Shown here piece by piece: positions 11,246 through 24,294 of a DNA stretch of 64,000 bases. Origin of the DNA: Bartonella rattimassiliensis 15908. GTDB lineage: Bacteria; Pseudomonadota; Alphaproteobacteria; Rhizobiales; Rhizobiaceae. The stretch lies in contig NZ_JH725068.1 in assembly GCF_000278215.1 (NCBI RefSeq), positions 101,303 to 165,302 on the forward strand, in the 5' to 3' direction. The notes under the pieces are model-generated. The model was not told the DNA's origin. It saw only the letters and a list, made by a program, of their open reading frames with translations, and made no database searches. Made by a program: the position numbers and the translations under genes. Each line of letters opens with the position of its first letter. The stretch's first letter is position 1.

Positions 11246-11665
11246 ATGAAAATGAATAAAAAGCGAAACTATGAGCAAGAATTGCGCACAGCTGGTTTAA
11301 GAGTAACGCGCCAACGGCGTATTATTCTTGATATTTTGACTGATACAAATGATCATCCCAATGCATTTGAAATTTTTCAGCGTGCAAACAAAATAGATTC
11401 AAGTATTTCACTCTCAACAGTTTATCGAACCATGAAAACATTAGAAGGAAATGGGACAATTCATCGACATACTTTTAGTGGTGGTCCATCTCGTTTTGAG
11501 CAAGCAGATGGGCAACATCATGATCATCTCATCGATATAGAAACAGGACAAGTTATCGAGTTTCATTCTGATATTATTGAAAAACTGCAAGAAGAAATTG
11601 CAAAATCCCTTGGCTATAAGATTGTTCATCATCGCCTTGAACTTTATGGAAAAAAAAAATCTTAA
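11246..11665 (+). CDS. Fur/Mur family metal-responsive repressor
   Basis: A metal-dependent DNA-binding repressor. A winged-helix domain covers about residues 12-85 ([27 protein letters not shown]). The dimerisation domain follows with HHDHLID at 91-97. The 139-residue protein has no cysteine at all, so it lacks the structural CxxC zinc site of enterobacterial Fur. In Rhizobiales, Fur homologues of this kind are often Mur, responding to manganese. The start at 11246 is chosen because a longer frame (11165) lies inside secA. It sits directly behind secA. Possible targets in this window include the metal importer at 18.2 kb, but that is inference. Confidence 0.88.
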   Translation: MKMNKKRNYEQELRTAGLRVTRQRRIILDILTDTNDHPNAFEIFQRANKIDSSISLSTVYRTMKTLEGNGTIHRHTFSGGPSRFEQADGQHHDHLIDIETGQVIEFHSDIIEKLQEEIAKSLGYKIVHHRLELYGKKKS

Positions 11666-11883
11666 AGAGATGATTATATAGCATTAGATAAAATATCTCA
11701 GAAAAACTAGATTTTGTAAAAATTTGTCTTTAAAATATAATAGTTTTCATTGGCAAAAGAATTTTTCTGCTTTATTACCCTTTTTTTTCGCTATGCGATA
11801 ATTTATTGCTAGTGTTATAACAAAACGTTATTGCAACAAAATATTTTAAAAAATTATATTATGAAAATTAGGCTACTATTATC

Positions 11884-12956
11884 ATGGTTTCTTTGCCACA
11901 AGATCGTATGAAACAACTTGAAAAGCGCTTTGAAATAATTGAAAGCCAAATGACAACCAATCCAAATGCTGAAATATATGTGAAATTGGCTTCTGAATAC
12001 GCAGAACTGCAACCAATTATTGCCTCTATACGCGCATTAAACGTTCTTTACAAAGAGATTTCAGAATTAGAAACGATTATTAACGATAAACAAACAGATA
12101 TAGAGATGCGTAATCTTGCCCAAGAAGAGCTACCATCGTTATATAAAAAAGTAGAACAACTTGAAAAAGAACTCCAGATTCTGCTTTTGCCTAAAGATGT
12201 TGCTGATGAAAAAAGCGCTATTGTTGAAATTCGAGCAGGAACAGGTGGATCAGAAGCAGCACTTTTTTCTGGTGATCTGTTCCGCATGTATGAGCGTTAT
12301 GCCCATGCTCATAATTGGAAAGTAGAAGTTATTTCAATCAGCGAAGGAGAAGTTGGCGGATATAAAGAAATTATTGCAACCATTTCAGGAAAAGGTGTCT
12401 TTTCTAAATTGAAATATGAATCAGGTGTCCATCGTGTGCAACGAATCCCCGAAACAGAGACCGGTGGACGTATCCATACATCTGCTTCTACCGTTGCAGT
12501 GCTTCCAGAAGCTGAAGAAATTGATATTGATATTCGTCCTGAAGATATTCGTATCGATACAATGCGTGCCTCTGGAGCAGGAGGACAGCATGTTAACACA
12601 ACAGATTCAGCTGTTCGTATCACGCATATTCCAACAGGAATTATGGTTGTACAAGCAGAAAAATCACAACACCAAAACCGAGCACGGGCACTTCAAATTT
12701 TACGGGCACGCTTGTTTGACATTGAAAGACAAAAAGCGGAAAGTGAACGTTCCGCTTCTCGTAAAAGCCAAGTTGGTTCTGGTGATCGTTCAGAACGTAT
12801 TCGTACCTATAATTTTCCACAAGGACGTGTCACGGATCATCGTATTAATCTGACTCTTTATAAGCTTGATCGAATTTTGGAAGGAGATCTTGATGAACTT
12901 ATTCATGCACTCATTTCAGATCATCAAACAGCACTCTTGATGGAAATGGATAATAA

Positions 12957-12960
<4 letters not shown>
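11884..12960 (+). CDS. prfA: Peptide chain release factor 1
   Basis: Recognises UAA and UAG stop codons and triggers peptide release. The catalytic GGQ is at residues 233-235 in [15 protein letters not shown]. The codon-reading tripeptide is PET ([14 protein letters not shown]), where E. coli RF1 has PAT. The peptidyl-hydrolysis domain ([16 protein letters not shown]) and the N-terminal coiled region are complete over 358 residues. The stop codon overlaps the start of prmC, whose product methylates the GGQ glutamine, a classic functional pairing. Confidence 0.97.
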
Positions 12961-16937
<3,977 letters not shown>

Positions 16938-16956
<19 letters not shown>

Positions 16957-17336
16957 AATCTTCTCAATCCCTTTTTTACACAAATAATGTCTTCATCAGT
17001 TCCACGCAGCTCAAAACGATAAAGGCAAGGTACACAACATTTTTCAGCGATGATTTTACTTGCTAAATTATAATAGCGACCAAAATTACGATTCCCACCA
17101 CCAATGACACCACGAATTAATTTGCGGTTCTCAGCTTCATTAAGAAAATGGATAACGGCTTTTGGGACCGCCCCTCTTCCTTCACCATCTGCATATGTCG
17201 AAACAACGAGGACATAAGGCTCACTAACCAATACAGAGGGTTTTCTTTTATCAATTTTGAAGAGTCGTTGACCAAGCTGCGAGACAAAATGTTCTGTATT
17301 ACCTGTTGCACTGGAATAATAAACAAGAAGCCCCAT
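16938..17336 (-). CDS. nrdI: NrdI flavodoxin-like maturase of class Ib ribonucleotide reductase
   Basis: A flavoprotein that supplies the oxidant for assembling the manganese-tyrosyl radical cofactor of NrdF. The FMN-binding loop [13 protein letters not shown] is at the N-terminus, with [16 protein letters not shown] later. The ATG at 17336 overlaps the nrdH stop as TAATG, so a longer TTG start at 17345 is less likely. Product of 132 residues. Gene order nrdH-nrdI-nrdE-nrdF is the standard one. Confidence 0.95.
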
Positions 17337-17560
17337 TAAGCACAAAGACCACTAATCATATCTGGTCTAAAACCAGACCAATGATTTTCACCACAAACAA
17401 CAACAGGAACCTGACGATACCCCAAAGATTGAACAAAACTGTATGCTTGTTCATCACGGGAAATATCAACAACTCGATAATGAATGCCTTTTGCATCAAA
17501 AGCGCGGCGTGTAGCATCACATTGAACACAAGATGGTTTGCTATAAATCGTGATTGACAT
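17336..17560 (-). CDS. nrdH: Glutaredoxin-like NrdH redoxin
   Basis: The electron donor for NrdE, reduced by thioredoxin reductase in known systems. The CVQC active site is at residues 11-14, and the C-terminal part has the NrdH-typical GENHWSGFRPDMI. The ATG at 17560 gives the usual short 74-residue form. A TTG at 17569 would add three residues. It is the first gene of nrdHIEF, with a candidate promoter about 90 bases upstream. Confidence 0.95.
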   Translation of the reverse strand: MSITIYSKPSCVQCDATRRAFDAKGIHYRVVDISRDEQAYSFVQSLGYRQVPVVVCGENHWSGFRPDMISGLCA

Positions 17561-17650
17561 TTTCTTCAACTTTCATAATTCCAAATAATCAACCCTAAAA
17601 GGTCAATCTAATAATTTGATAGGTACTTAAGAATAACAAACAACAGAAAT

Positions 17651-17678
17651 TGTATACAAAATGGATGATTAATTTCAA
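17651..17678 (-). promoter_or_regulatory. Candidate promoter of nrdHIEF
   Basis: On the minus strand TTGAAA (17678-17673) is followed after 16 bases by TATACA (17656-17651), which continues into AAT. This would give a leader of about 85 bases before nrdH. It is the best sigma-70-like match seen in the 677-base gap between nrdH and the divergent metal importer. The rest of the gap holds the dyads listed separately. Confidence 0.4.
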
Positions 17679-18054
17679 GGAGCATACAACTTCCTGAACA
17701 TAACAGAATTTCTCATCAAATAACTTAGACACTATGATGAGAATAAGCGATTATTCTACAACTTAAATGGCAAAGCTCCCCAGTTATAAAATAACCTTTT
17801 GCTTGCATTACAATTCCCTCCTACTGTCACGTTCTAAACCACCGTTTTTTAAAGAGTTCTGTTTCACTCTCTGTACGGCAAAAATTAATTACAAAAACGA
17901 AAGGAAATTCTTCCAAAAGAGACAATTCAGCAAGCACACGGTTATACCCTTGCTCAACAACCCTTTATATTTACATTATGGAAATAACTTAGATACCAAA
18001 CGAAACACACTAACACCCTCTCTTGTGCTTATTTAGAATCACCAATCATTTTAA

Positions 18055-18074
18055 TACTATATATAGTATATACT
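18055..18074. promoter_or_regulatory. Overlapping palindromes, one resembling an NrdR box
   Basis: TACTATATATAGTA (18055-18068) is a perfect 14-base palindrome whose core CTATATATAG fits the NrdR box core CwATATATwG. It overlaps a second perfect palindrome, AGTATATACT (18065-18074). The site lies about 170 bases before the metal importer and about 495 bases before nrdH, and no second box at the usual 31-32 base spacing was found, so NrdR binding is uncertain. Confidence 0.35.
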
Positions 18075-18159
18075 CTCTCTATTTCGTCAAGGATAATTCA
18101 AACATTATTTTGAATTTTCCACGATCTTCCCGCTAAAATATTTAGCATTTAAAATAAAC

Positions 18160-18200
18160 GTAATAATATAACATTTTATTGACAAATGTTATATTATTAC
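18160..18200. promoter_or_regulatory. Large dyad operator (Zur/Fur/Mur-like) upstream of metal importer
   Basis: Two perfectly complementary 17-base arms, GTAATAATATAACATTT (18160-18176) and AAATGTTATATTATTAC (18184-18200), are separated by TATTGAC. Each arm is itself a partial palindrome, AATnnTATAnnATT, as expected of two adjacent sites for a Fur-superfamily dimer. A -35 TTGACA (18179-18184) sits in the spacer, with a weak -10 near 18202, so a bound repressor would block RNA polymerase. It ends 37 bases before the first importer gene. Confidence 0.65.
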
Positions 18201-18237
18201 ATAGTGTCCGAGGTGATTAATAACGATAGTATAAATT

Positions 18238-18990
18238 ATGGATCTGCATTTCAATAAGATAACATTGGGCTACAGGAATAGAATAGCAATAAGAAGCTTT
18301 TCAGCAAAATTAAAAGCTGGTTCATTGGTAGCAATAATAGGTGAGAATGGTGCTGGAAAATCAACGCTGCTAAAAGCCATCGCTGGATTGATTAAACCTC
18401 TTAAAGGAAAAATTACAAAACCAAAAAAAAGCCGCATTGCTTATCTTGCTCAGCAATGTGATATAGATCCAACATTTCCAATTGATGTACAAACGCTTGT
18501 AAAAACAGGCCTGTGGTCTTTTTGTGGATTGTGGAAAAACCAACGCCCTTATGACTCTAAGATTCAGAATACACTTGAAATGGTTGGGCTCACAGAACTC
18601 GCCACCCATTCGCTTGAAACATTATCAAATGGGCAATTACAACGCGCTCTTTTTGCACGTATCATTATACAAGACGCTGACATCATTTTGCTTGATGAAC
18701 CTTTCAATGGCGTAGATCGTAATACCCAAAAAGACCTTCTTACACTGATCACACACTGGCAACAACAAGGACGGACAGTTCTCACAGCACTCCACGATCC
18801 TTTCATCGTACAAGAATTTTTTCCCCAAATGATCCAAATTAATCAACAAAATGCCTTGTATGGACAAACAACGCTGTTTCTAGATAATACCATTCACCAC
18901 ATTATGCCCCCCTTTACATCCAATCTTTCGTGTATTAGCGCACAAAAGAGTCACCTTTTCACCAATGATTCTCTTTGTCTTAGGTTATAG
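18238..18990 (+). CDS. Metal ABC transporter ATP-binding protein (Zn/Mn type)
   Basis: Energises uptake of a divalent metal through the permease encoded next. Walker A GENGAGKST is at about 40-48. The signature is LSNGQLQRA, a variant of LSGGQ, followed by the Walker B strand IILLDEPFNGVD and switch His in TALHDP. The 250-residue length fits ZnuC/AztA-like proteins. The ribosome site is weak. The order ATPase, permease, binding protein matches aztABC-type zinc operons. Expression is probably controlled by the dyad just upstream. Confidence 0.9.
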   Translation: MDLHFNKITLGYRNRIAIRSFSAKLKAGSLVAIIGENGAGKSTLLKAIAGLIKPLKGKITKPKKSRIAYLAQQCDIDPTFPIDVQTLVKTGLWSFCGLWKNQRPYDSKIQNTLEMVGLTELATHSLETLSNGQLQRALFARIIIQDADIILLDEPFNGVDRNTQKDLLTLITHWQQQGRTVLTALHDPFIVQEFFPQMIQINQQNALYGQTTLFLDNTIHHIMPPFTSNLSCISAQKSHLFTNDSLCLRL

Positions 18991-18993
18991 TAC

Positions 18994-19863
18994 GTGTATA
19001 CATTTTTTCTTGCCCCCTTTGTTGATTTCCACTTTATGCAAAATGCTCTTATTGGTTCTATTCTTTTGTCTATTAGTGCTTGTCCCGTTGGTGTATTTTT
19101 GATGCTCCGTGGAATGAGTTTGACGGGAGATGCTATCTCTCATGCCATTCTTCCTGGTGTTGCAACTGCTTTTTTGATTTGCGGTTTCTCCCTTATATCT
19201 ATGACTCTTGGCGGTATCTTCGCTGGCATCATCGTTGCTTTAGCAACCATTTTAATTTCACGAAATAGTTTTCAGAAAGAAGATGCATCAATGACCGTCT
19301 TTTATCTTATTGCACTCGCAGCAGGTGTGATTATTATCTCACTGAAAAACTCAACAATTGAGCTGCTTCATCTCTTATTCGGATCGGTTCTTGCACTTGA
19401 TACGCAAACTCTTTGGTTGATCACCACCATAATGCTGATCACGCTGTGTTGCCTCGTTATTTTTTGGCGTGCACTCGTTTTAGAAAGCTTTGATCCGCTT
19501 TTTTTTAAATCACTTTCTCCATTAAGCAAATATATTCATATTTCATTACTTGGGCTTGTCGTGTTGAATCTGGTTGGAGGATTTCAATCATTAGGAACAT
19601 TACTTTCCGTTGGTATTATGATGATTCCAGCTATTACAGCCCGTTTTTGGTTTTCACGGCTAGGACCTATTTGCGTGCTTTCCGCTCTTTTTGGAATCAT
19701 TTCTAGCATATGTGGTCTCCTGCTTTCTTTTCATCTATCACTTCCCTCTGGCCCTGCTATCATCATTGCCGCAGGGTTTATTTATCTTGTTTCCTGCTTG
19801 ATAAGTCCGCGCGGGTTTATTGTCACTTGGTTTCCCCACCTCTTTTATACCTCCTCATTTTAA
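18994..19863 (+). CDS. Metal ABC transporter permease (ABC-3 family)
   Basis: Integral membrane channel of the importer, with about eight or nine hydrophobic segments over 289 residues. ABC-3 family features include RGMSLTGDAISHAILPG in the first third and GTLLSVGIMMIPAITAR in the last third. The start is a GTG three bases after the ATPase stop, so the genes are translationally linked. Adjacent genes supply the ATPase and the binding protein. Zinc versus manganese cannot be told from the permease. Confidence 0.9.
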   Translation: MYTFFLAPFVDFHFMQNALIGSILLSISACPVGVFLMLRGMSLTGDAISHAILPGVATAFLICGFSLISMTLGGIFAGIIVALATILISRNSFQKEDASMTVFYLIALAAGVIIISLKNSTIELLHLLFGSVLALDTQTLWLITTIMLITLCCLVIFWRALVLESFDPLFFKSLSPLSKYIHISLLGLVVLNLVGGFQSLGTLLSVGIMMIPAITARFWFSRLGPICVLSALFGIISSICGLLLSFHLSLPSGPAIIIAAGFIYLVSCLISPRGFIVTWFPHLFYTSSF

Positions 19864-19872
19864 GGAAAAAAT

Positions 19873-20790
19873 GTGTCTAAGTTTACTCAAAAATTTGCTC
19901 TTCTTGGAGCTTTATTGCTTGCCATTTCTCCATTTTCTGCTTCTGCACACAATAAAATCAAAGTTGTTGCAAGCTTTTCTATTCTCGCAGATTTAATAAA
20001 AAATGTGGGAGATAACCATATCTCTATGACCACTTTTGTAGGCCCCAATGCGAATACCCACACTTATGAACCTACTCCTCATGATGCTCAAGCTCTTAGA
20101 AATGCTCAAATTATTTTTATCAACGGACTTCATTTAGAGGGATTCATTGACCGCCTCATCACAGCAAGCGGTACAAAAGCACTTCTTGTTAAAGTCAGTG
20201 CTAACGTTCCCCCTCTCGAAATGAAAAAACAAGAACATGAAGCCCATCACCACCATAGCGTTATTGATCCACACGCTTGGCAAACAATTCCCAATGTCGA
20301 AATCTATGTGAAGAATATCGCGGAGGCTTTTTGTAAAGTTGATCCACAAGCCTGTACGTGCTACAATAAAAATGCCGAAGCCTATATCCAAAAGCTTAAA
20401 GCAACACAAAACGCTCTGAAAACAAAAATTGCTACTATCCCTAAAGATAAACGTATCATTATCACATCTCATGATGCCTTTGGTTATTTTGCCAAAGAAT
20501 ATGGCTTTACTATCCTTGCTCCCCAACGTGCTTCAACAGAAGCAGAAGCAACTGCAGCCGATGTAGCCAAACTTATCAAACAAATTAAAACCAAGAAAGC
20601 AGCTGCCCTATTCGTTGAGAATATCTCTAATCCCCGTCTTATAAAACAAATTTCAAAAGAAACAGATTTAAAAATTGGGGGAACACTTTATTCTGACGCA
20701 TTATCCAATGAAAATGGCCCTGCAGCAACTTATCTTGATATGATGGAACATAATGTGAATACCATCATTGATGCTATCACGAAACATTAA
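19873..20790 (+). CDS. Periplasmic Zn/Mn-binding protein, cluster A-I (AztC/TroA/ZnuA-like)
   Basis: Captures the metal in the periplasm. The signal peptide ends at SASA (about residue 25). The likely ligands are His63 (NTHTYEP), His134 (DPHAW), His200 (TSHDAFGYF) and Asp275 (YSDALS). This H-H-H-D set is known from TroA and the zinc protein AztC, while dedicated Mn proteins usually have Glu third. A short His-rich loop HEAHHHH (122-128) points to zinc. Cys154, 161 and 163 may form a disulfide. The start is a GTG with AAGGA about seven bases upstream. The nearby ATG at 19871 is out of frame. Confidence 0.9.
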   Translation: MSKFTQKFALLGALLLAISPFSASAHNKIKVVASFSILADLIKNVGDNHISMTTFVGPNANTHTYEPTPHDAQALRNAQIIFINGLHLEGFIDRLITASGTKALLVKVSANVPPLEMKKQEHEAHHHHSVIDPHAWQTIPNVEIYVKNIAEAFCKVDPQACTCYNKNAEAYIQKLKATQNALKTKIATIPKDKRIIITSHDAFGYFAKEYGFTILAPQRASTEAEATAADVAKLIKQIKTKKAAALFVENISNPRLIKQISKETDLKIGGTLYSDALSNENGPAATYLDMMEHNVNTIIDAITKH

Positions 20791-22384
20791 AAAATCTTCT
20801 ATGAAAGAGAGAAGAAAGAGTTCATATAGCCATAGCTCTACAATTATATGACCGATGATATTTACGCCCCATGATTGATGACATTTATAGAAGAATTGAT
20901 TTTAGAGATAAAATCTATACCTAAAGGATGCTGAAGTAGATAAAGTTATAAATGGATTTATTGACTCATGATGCCCAAACCATCCGCATTATTATTTATT
21001 TTTCAAAGCTTCTTTTATGATAACTCTCAACACTGGAAAAAAGTCAATAACTGTCGTACCATTGGAGACATACCACAAAAAATATTGACTTTATGAGATA
21101 AGCAACCTTATAAGATTATAAGGATACAGATAGACTAGCAATATAGTGAGGAGATATACTAATTTTTTAAAATACTTTGCAAAATAATAAGGACAGCGCA
21201 GCTAGCTTTGTCTCTGTTTGTTTTTATTAGATGCTTACTCCAATCTTTTATATCATATTCATAAAGAGCGGTTTAAAGATGATCCATAAACAATTTTTAA
21301 CTCAAGAATATGAAAAGCTGATAGGATGTTTCAACAAAATTTCACCTTCCTGTACTATTAAATGTAATGGAAATTCTAGAATAAGTGCATCTTTTATCTC
21401 GCAATCATTTTTTTGCAATAGACTTAAATCGTTACGCAATGATATATTGATTTATAAAGATAATATAACATTATTCATATTGAATTAGACCCCCGAATAT
21501 CGTCAGATTTTTTCATTTCAAATCTGTTTGTCTTGAATCAATCAAAACCTCTCACTTGCTCATCATAAACGGAGTAAGTGTGTAGATGGAATTTGTACAA
21601 GAAAGGAGTAAAAATGGCTCTTATAAATCGTCTTAATGTAAGGACTCTCACAACATTGGGGGCTGAAAATGTAATGATAGTGCCCGCTTGCTCCTCTACA
21701 AGCATAACATAAAGATGGAAGTGCCACTGGATTTACTGTTACTATTCACGGTCGCTGAGAACTCTATAGTGATTTACATAAAATAGAATTTGATGTATAT
21801 ATCCTCATAGATTGTATTCTAATTTATATGATTGGTAGAAACAACAGATACCCCTTATTATAAGAGCTCTGAAACCATTCTAAATCCTATGGTCGGCGGG
21901 TAAAGTAGAATGCGCACCGATTCTTGTTCAGACTATCTAAAACAGCGTTGTATTTTTAGATAAAATAGGCTCTTTTATATAATGGATCAAAGTTAGATAT
22001 AGGGGTATAATGCCATCATCTGTAAATAATCTTCTCTCCATTTTTCTTATTCATTCTTTATAAGATATACACACTATTACATAAAGAATCTTTTCAAATG
22101 AGTAAAATTATGGTTAATAAATGATTATTATCTATTGATGTTTTTCTACAATAAAAAGAACTATACTTTAAAATAATATTCTTCTTACAAATCCTGAGAA
22201 TGCAAAATTTATTATATGAGTTTTTCAGTATTCTCGGTATTATGTGGTAATGAATCATTACTAAAATTTTTTGTTTTTAATCTCATTGGTTATACTTTGT
22301 TTTTGTGAATGTAATCAAAAAAAGCAAAATTGCCACATTATTATGATGCAGCATAAAAAAAAGCCTTATCATATCAATCAATGT
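20791..22384. other. 1.6-kb decayed, gene-poor region
   Basis: No intact gene recognised between the metal importer and ugpC. An 85-codon ORF at 21231-21488 (+) has no recognisable family. The clearest content is the broken integrase start listed separately at 21614. A 62-codon ORF at 22271-22459 runs into ugpC on the other strand and looks spurious. Stop codons in all frames and high AT suggest old mobile or prophage DNA in decay. Confidence 0.5.
21614..21792 (+). pseudogene. Remnant of a phage-type tyrosine recombinase (integrase) N-terminus
   Basis: AAGGAG lies five bases before ATG 21614, which opens MALINRLNVRTLTTLGAEN and soon hits a stop. A frame change then gives KCNDSARLLLYKHN, and another HKDGSATGFTVTIHGR, then TGA and ELYSDLHKIEF. 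Read together these resemble the N-terminal arm-binding (DUF4102-like) segment of phage integrases, usually of the form KYNDGAGL-KHKDGSA-YTIHGRRRE. At least two frameshifts and one stop break it, and no catalytic domain was found downstream. The family call is by eye. Confidence 0.55.
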
Positions 22385-23431
22385 TTACTTATTACTTGTG
22401 CGCTTTCCAGTGTTTTTGTTAAAAGTATGAAAATCCTGATAAGTAACAGTGAAACTTAGTTTTTGACCATACTCTCTTGTAAGACGTTCTCTTATTTCAA
22501 TTGTAAAAATGATATCACTCCAACGCGTTAAAACATGACAACCTGTTCCGACAGGCTTGATAAGCTCAATTTGTGTATGAAAGACAGGTCCTTTATCTGG
22601 ATGTTCACCTAATAAGATTATTTCAGGTCTGAAAGCTAAAAAATCCGTTTCTTTACCATAAGAAAGTGAATACCCTAAATATTGTTCTAGGACATGACGA
22701 TCAAGAAAATTCATAGGAGGAGAACCAATAAAATCGGCAACAAATATGGTTGCTGGAGTATCGTAAATTTCCATTGGTGTTCCAATTTGCTCGATAGCTC
22801 CTTTGTTCAAAACGACTATTCTATCGGCTAATGTCATGGCTTCTAGTTGATCATGGGTAACATAGAGGCTGGTTGTTCCTAATGAACGCTGTAACGTTTT
22901 TATCTCAATACACATTTGCGCTCGTAATTTTGCATCAAGATTTGAAAGAGGTTCATCAAAGAGAAAAACACGTGGTTGACGTACAATCACACGCCCCATT
23001 GCAACACGCTGGCGTTGTCCTCCTGATAATTGTCGTGGTTTACGATCAAGAAATGGTTCTATCTCCAAAAGTTTTGCAGCATGTGCAATGCGTTTTTTAA
23101 TTTCTTCTTTAGGAGTTTTACGATTTTTAAGACCATATTCTAAGTTTCCACGAACTGTCATATGGGGATAAAGAGCATAATTTTGAAAAACCATAGCAAT
23201 ATCACGATCAGCTGGTTCACGATCATTGATACGCTCGTTATCAATACACAGTTCACCTGAAGTAACTTGTTCAAGTCCTGCAATAATACGTAACAAGGTT
23301 GATTTTCCACACCCTGAAGGTCCAACAAGAACAAGAAGTTCTTTATCAGCAACAGTTAAATTTAAATCATCAATGACCAGAATGCCATCATCATACCGTT
23401 TTTTTATATTTGACAACTGGATTATGGCCAC
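22385..23431 (-). CDS. ugpC: sn-Glycerol-3-phosphate ABC transporter ATP-binding protein
   Basis: ATPase of the glycerol-3-phosphate/glycerophosphodiester importer. Walker [10 protein letters not shown] is near residues 37-45, signature [13 protein letters not shown] and Walker [17 protein letters not shown] follow, and a C-terminal OB-like regulatory domain starts after about 235. Length 348 fits UgpC/MalK-type proteins. The start is GTG (23431), two bases after the ugpE stop. It is the last gene of ugpB-A-E-C on this strand. UgpC and MalK are near-identical in motifs, so the assignment rests on the operon. Confidence 0.92.
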   Translation of the reverse strand: MAIIQLSNIKKRYDDGILVIDDLNLTVADKELLVLVGPSGCGKSTLLRIIAGLEQVTSGELCIDNERINDREPADRDIAMVFQNYALYPHMTVRGNLEYGLKNRKTPKEEIKKRIAHAAKLLEIEPFLDRKPRQLSGGQRQRVAMGRVIVRQPRVFLFDEPLSNLDAKLRAQMCIEIKTLQRSLGTTSLYVTHDQLEAMTLADRIVVLNKGAIEQIGTPMEIYDTPATIFVADFIGSPPMNFLDRHVLEQYLGYSLSYGKETDFLAFRPEIILLGEHPDKGPVFHTQIELIKPVGTGCHVLTRWSDIIFTIEIRERLTREYGQKLSFTVTYQDFHTFNKNTGKRTSNK

Positions 23432-23433
23432 AA

Positions 23434-24285
23434 TTACTTCTCCGTTTCAATAAGGCCTTTGATAAAAAGCCGCTGCATGAAGATAACAACAAGAACAGGT
23501 GGTACCATAGCAACGACCGATACTGCCATAAGTATATTCCATTGAGGATCATGTTGAAGTGATTCGACAATAAGCTGTTTTAAAATAATCAGAATCGTTT
23601 GATGATTTTGATCCGTTGTGATGATAAGAGGCCAGAGATATTGTATCCATCCATAAATGAACATAATGATAAATAAAGCAGCAATATTGCTTTTACTAAG
23701 CGGAAGAAGAATATCCTTAAAAAATTTAAATGGTCCTGCACCATCAATACGTGCCGCCTCTAAAAGTTCATCTGGAACAGTCAAAAAAAACTGACGAAAT
23801 AAAAATGTAGCGGTAGCAGATGCAATAAGTGGAATAATCATTCCACTATAGGTATCGATCATCCCCAATTTTGCAACAACCATATAAGTTGGAAGAATAC
23901 GCACTTCAACAGGAAGCATCAATGTAACAAAAATAAGAACAAAAGCGATTTTTCGGAAAGGAAAACGCATATAGACAATTGCATAAGCAGACAAAAGTGA
24001 AATAATAATTTTTCCAATACTAATCCCCAAAGCCATAATAAGTGAATTCATTAAAAGTGGCCAAAGATTAGGCAAACCATGCTGTGAAAGGCCATTACCA
24101 AAGATTATTTTATAATTTTCCAAAGCATATTGCCCAGGTAAAAGAGGAAGTGTTCCTGAGTTAAATACTGCTGAACTATGCGTTGATGCAATGATAGCAA
24201 CATAAACTGGAAAACAAATAATGATAATGCCAACAATGAGAGTAATATGGGTTAGAAATTTCAAAACAGGGCGATTTTCAACCAT
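23434..24285 (-). CDS. ugpE: sn-Glycerol-3-phosphate ABC transporter permease UgpE
   Basis: Inner-membrane half-channel of the Ugp importer, with six predicted membrane segments over 283 residues. The EAA loop that contacts UgpC is [20 protein letters not shown]. Its end is two bases before ugpC and its start nine bases after ugpA, so the operon is compact. Confidence 0.92.
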   Translation of the reverse strand: MVENRPVLKFLTHITLIVGIIIICFPVYVAIIASTHSSAVFNSGTLPLLPGQYALENYKIIFGNGLSQHGLPNLWPLLMNSLIMALGISIGKIIISLLSAYAIVYMRFPFRKIAFVLIFVTLMLPVEVRILPTYMVVAKLGMIDTYSGMIIPLIASATATFLFRQFFLTVPDELLEAARIDGAGPFKFFKDILLPLSKSNIAALFIIMFIYGWIQYLWPLIITTDQNHQTILIILKQLIVESLQHDPQWNILMAVSVVAMVPPVLVVIFMQRLFIKGLIETEK

Positions 24286-24294
24286 ATTTTTTTC

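Noticed and set aside
17767..18036. 89-codon plus-strand ORF between nrdH and the metal importer
   Set aside because: No ribosome site and no recognisable domain. It lies in a regulatory gap, so random occurrence is more likely.
21231..21488. 85-codon ORF in the decayed region
   Set aside because: It has an ATG but no clear ribosome site or family. I left it within the region note rather than call a gene.
22271..22459. 62-codon plus-strand ORF
   Set aside because: It runs into the 3' end of ugpC on the other strand and shows no coding features.
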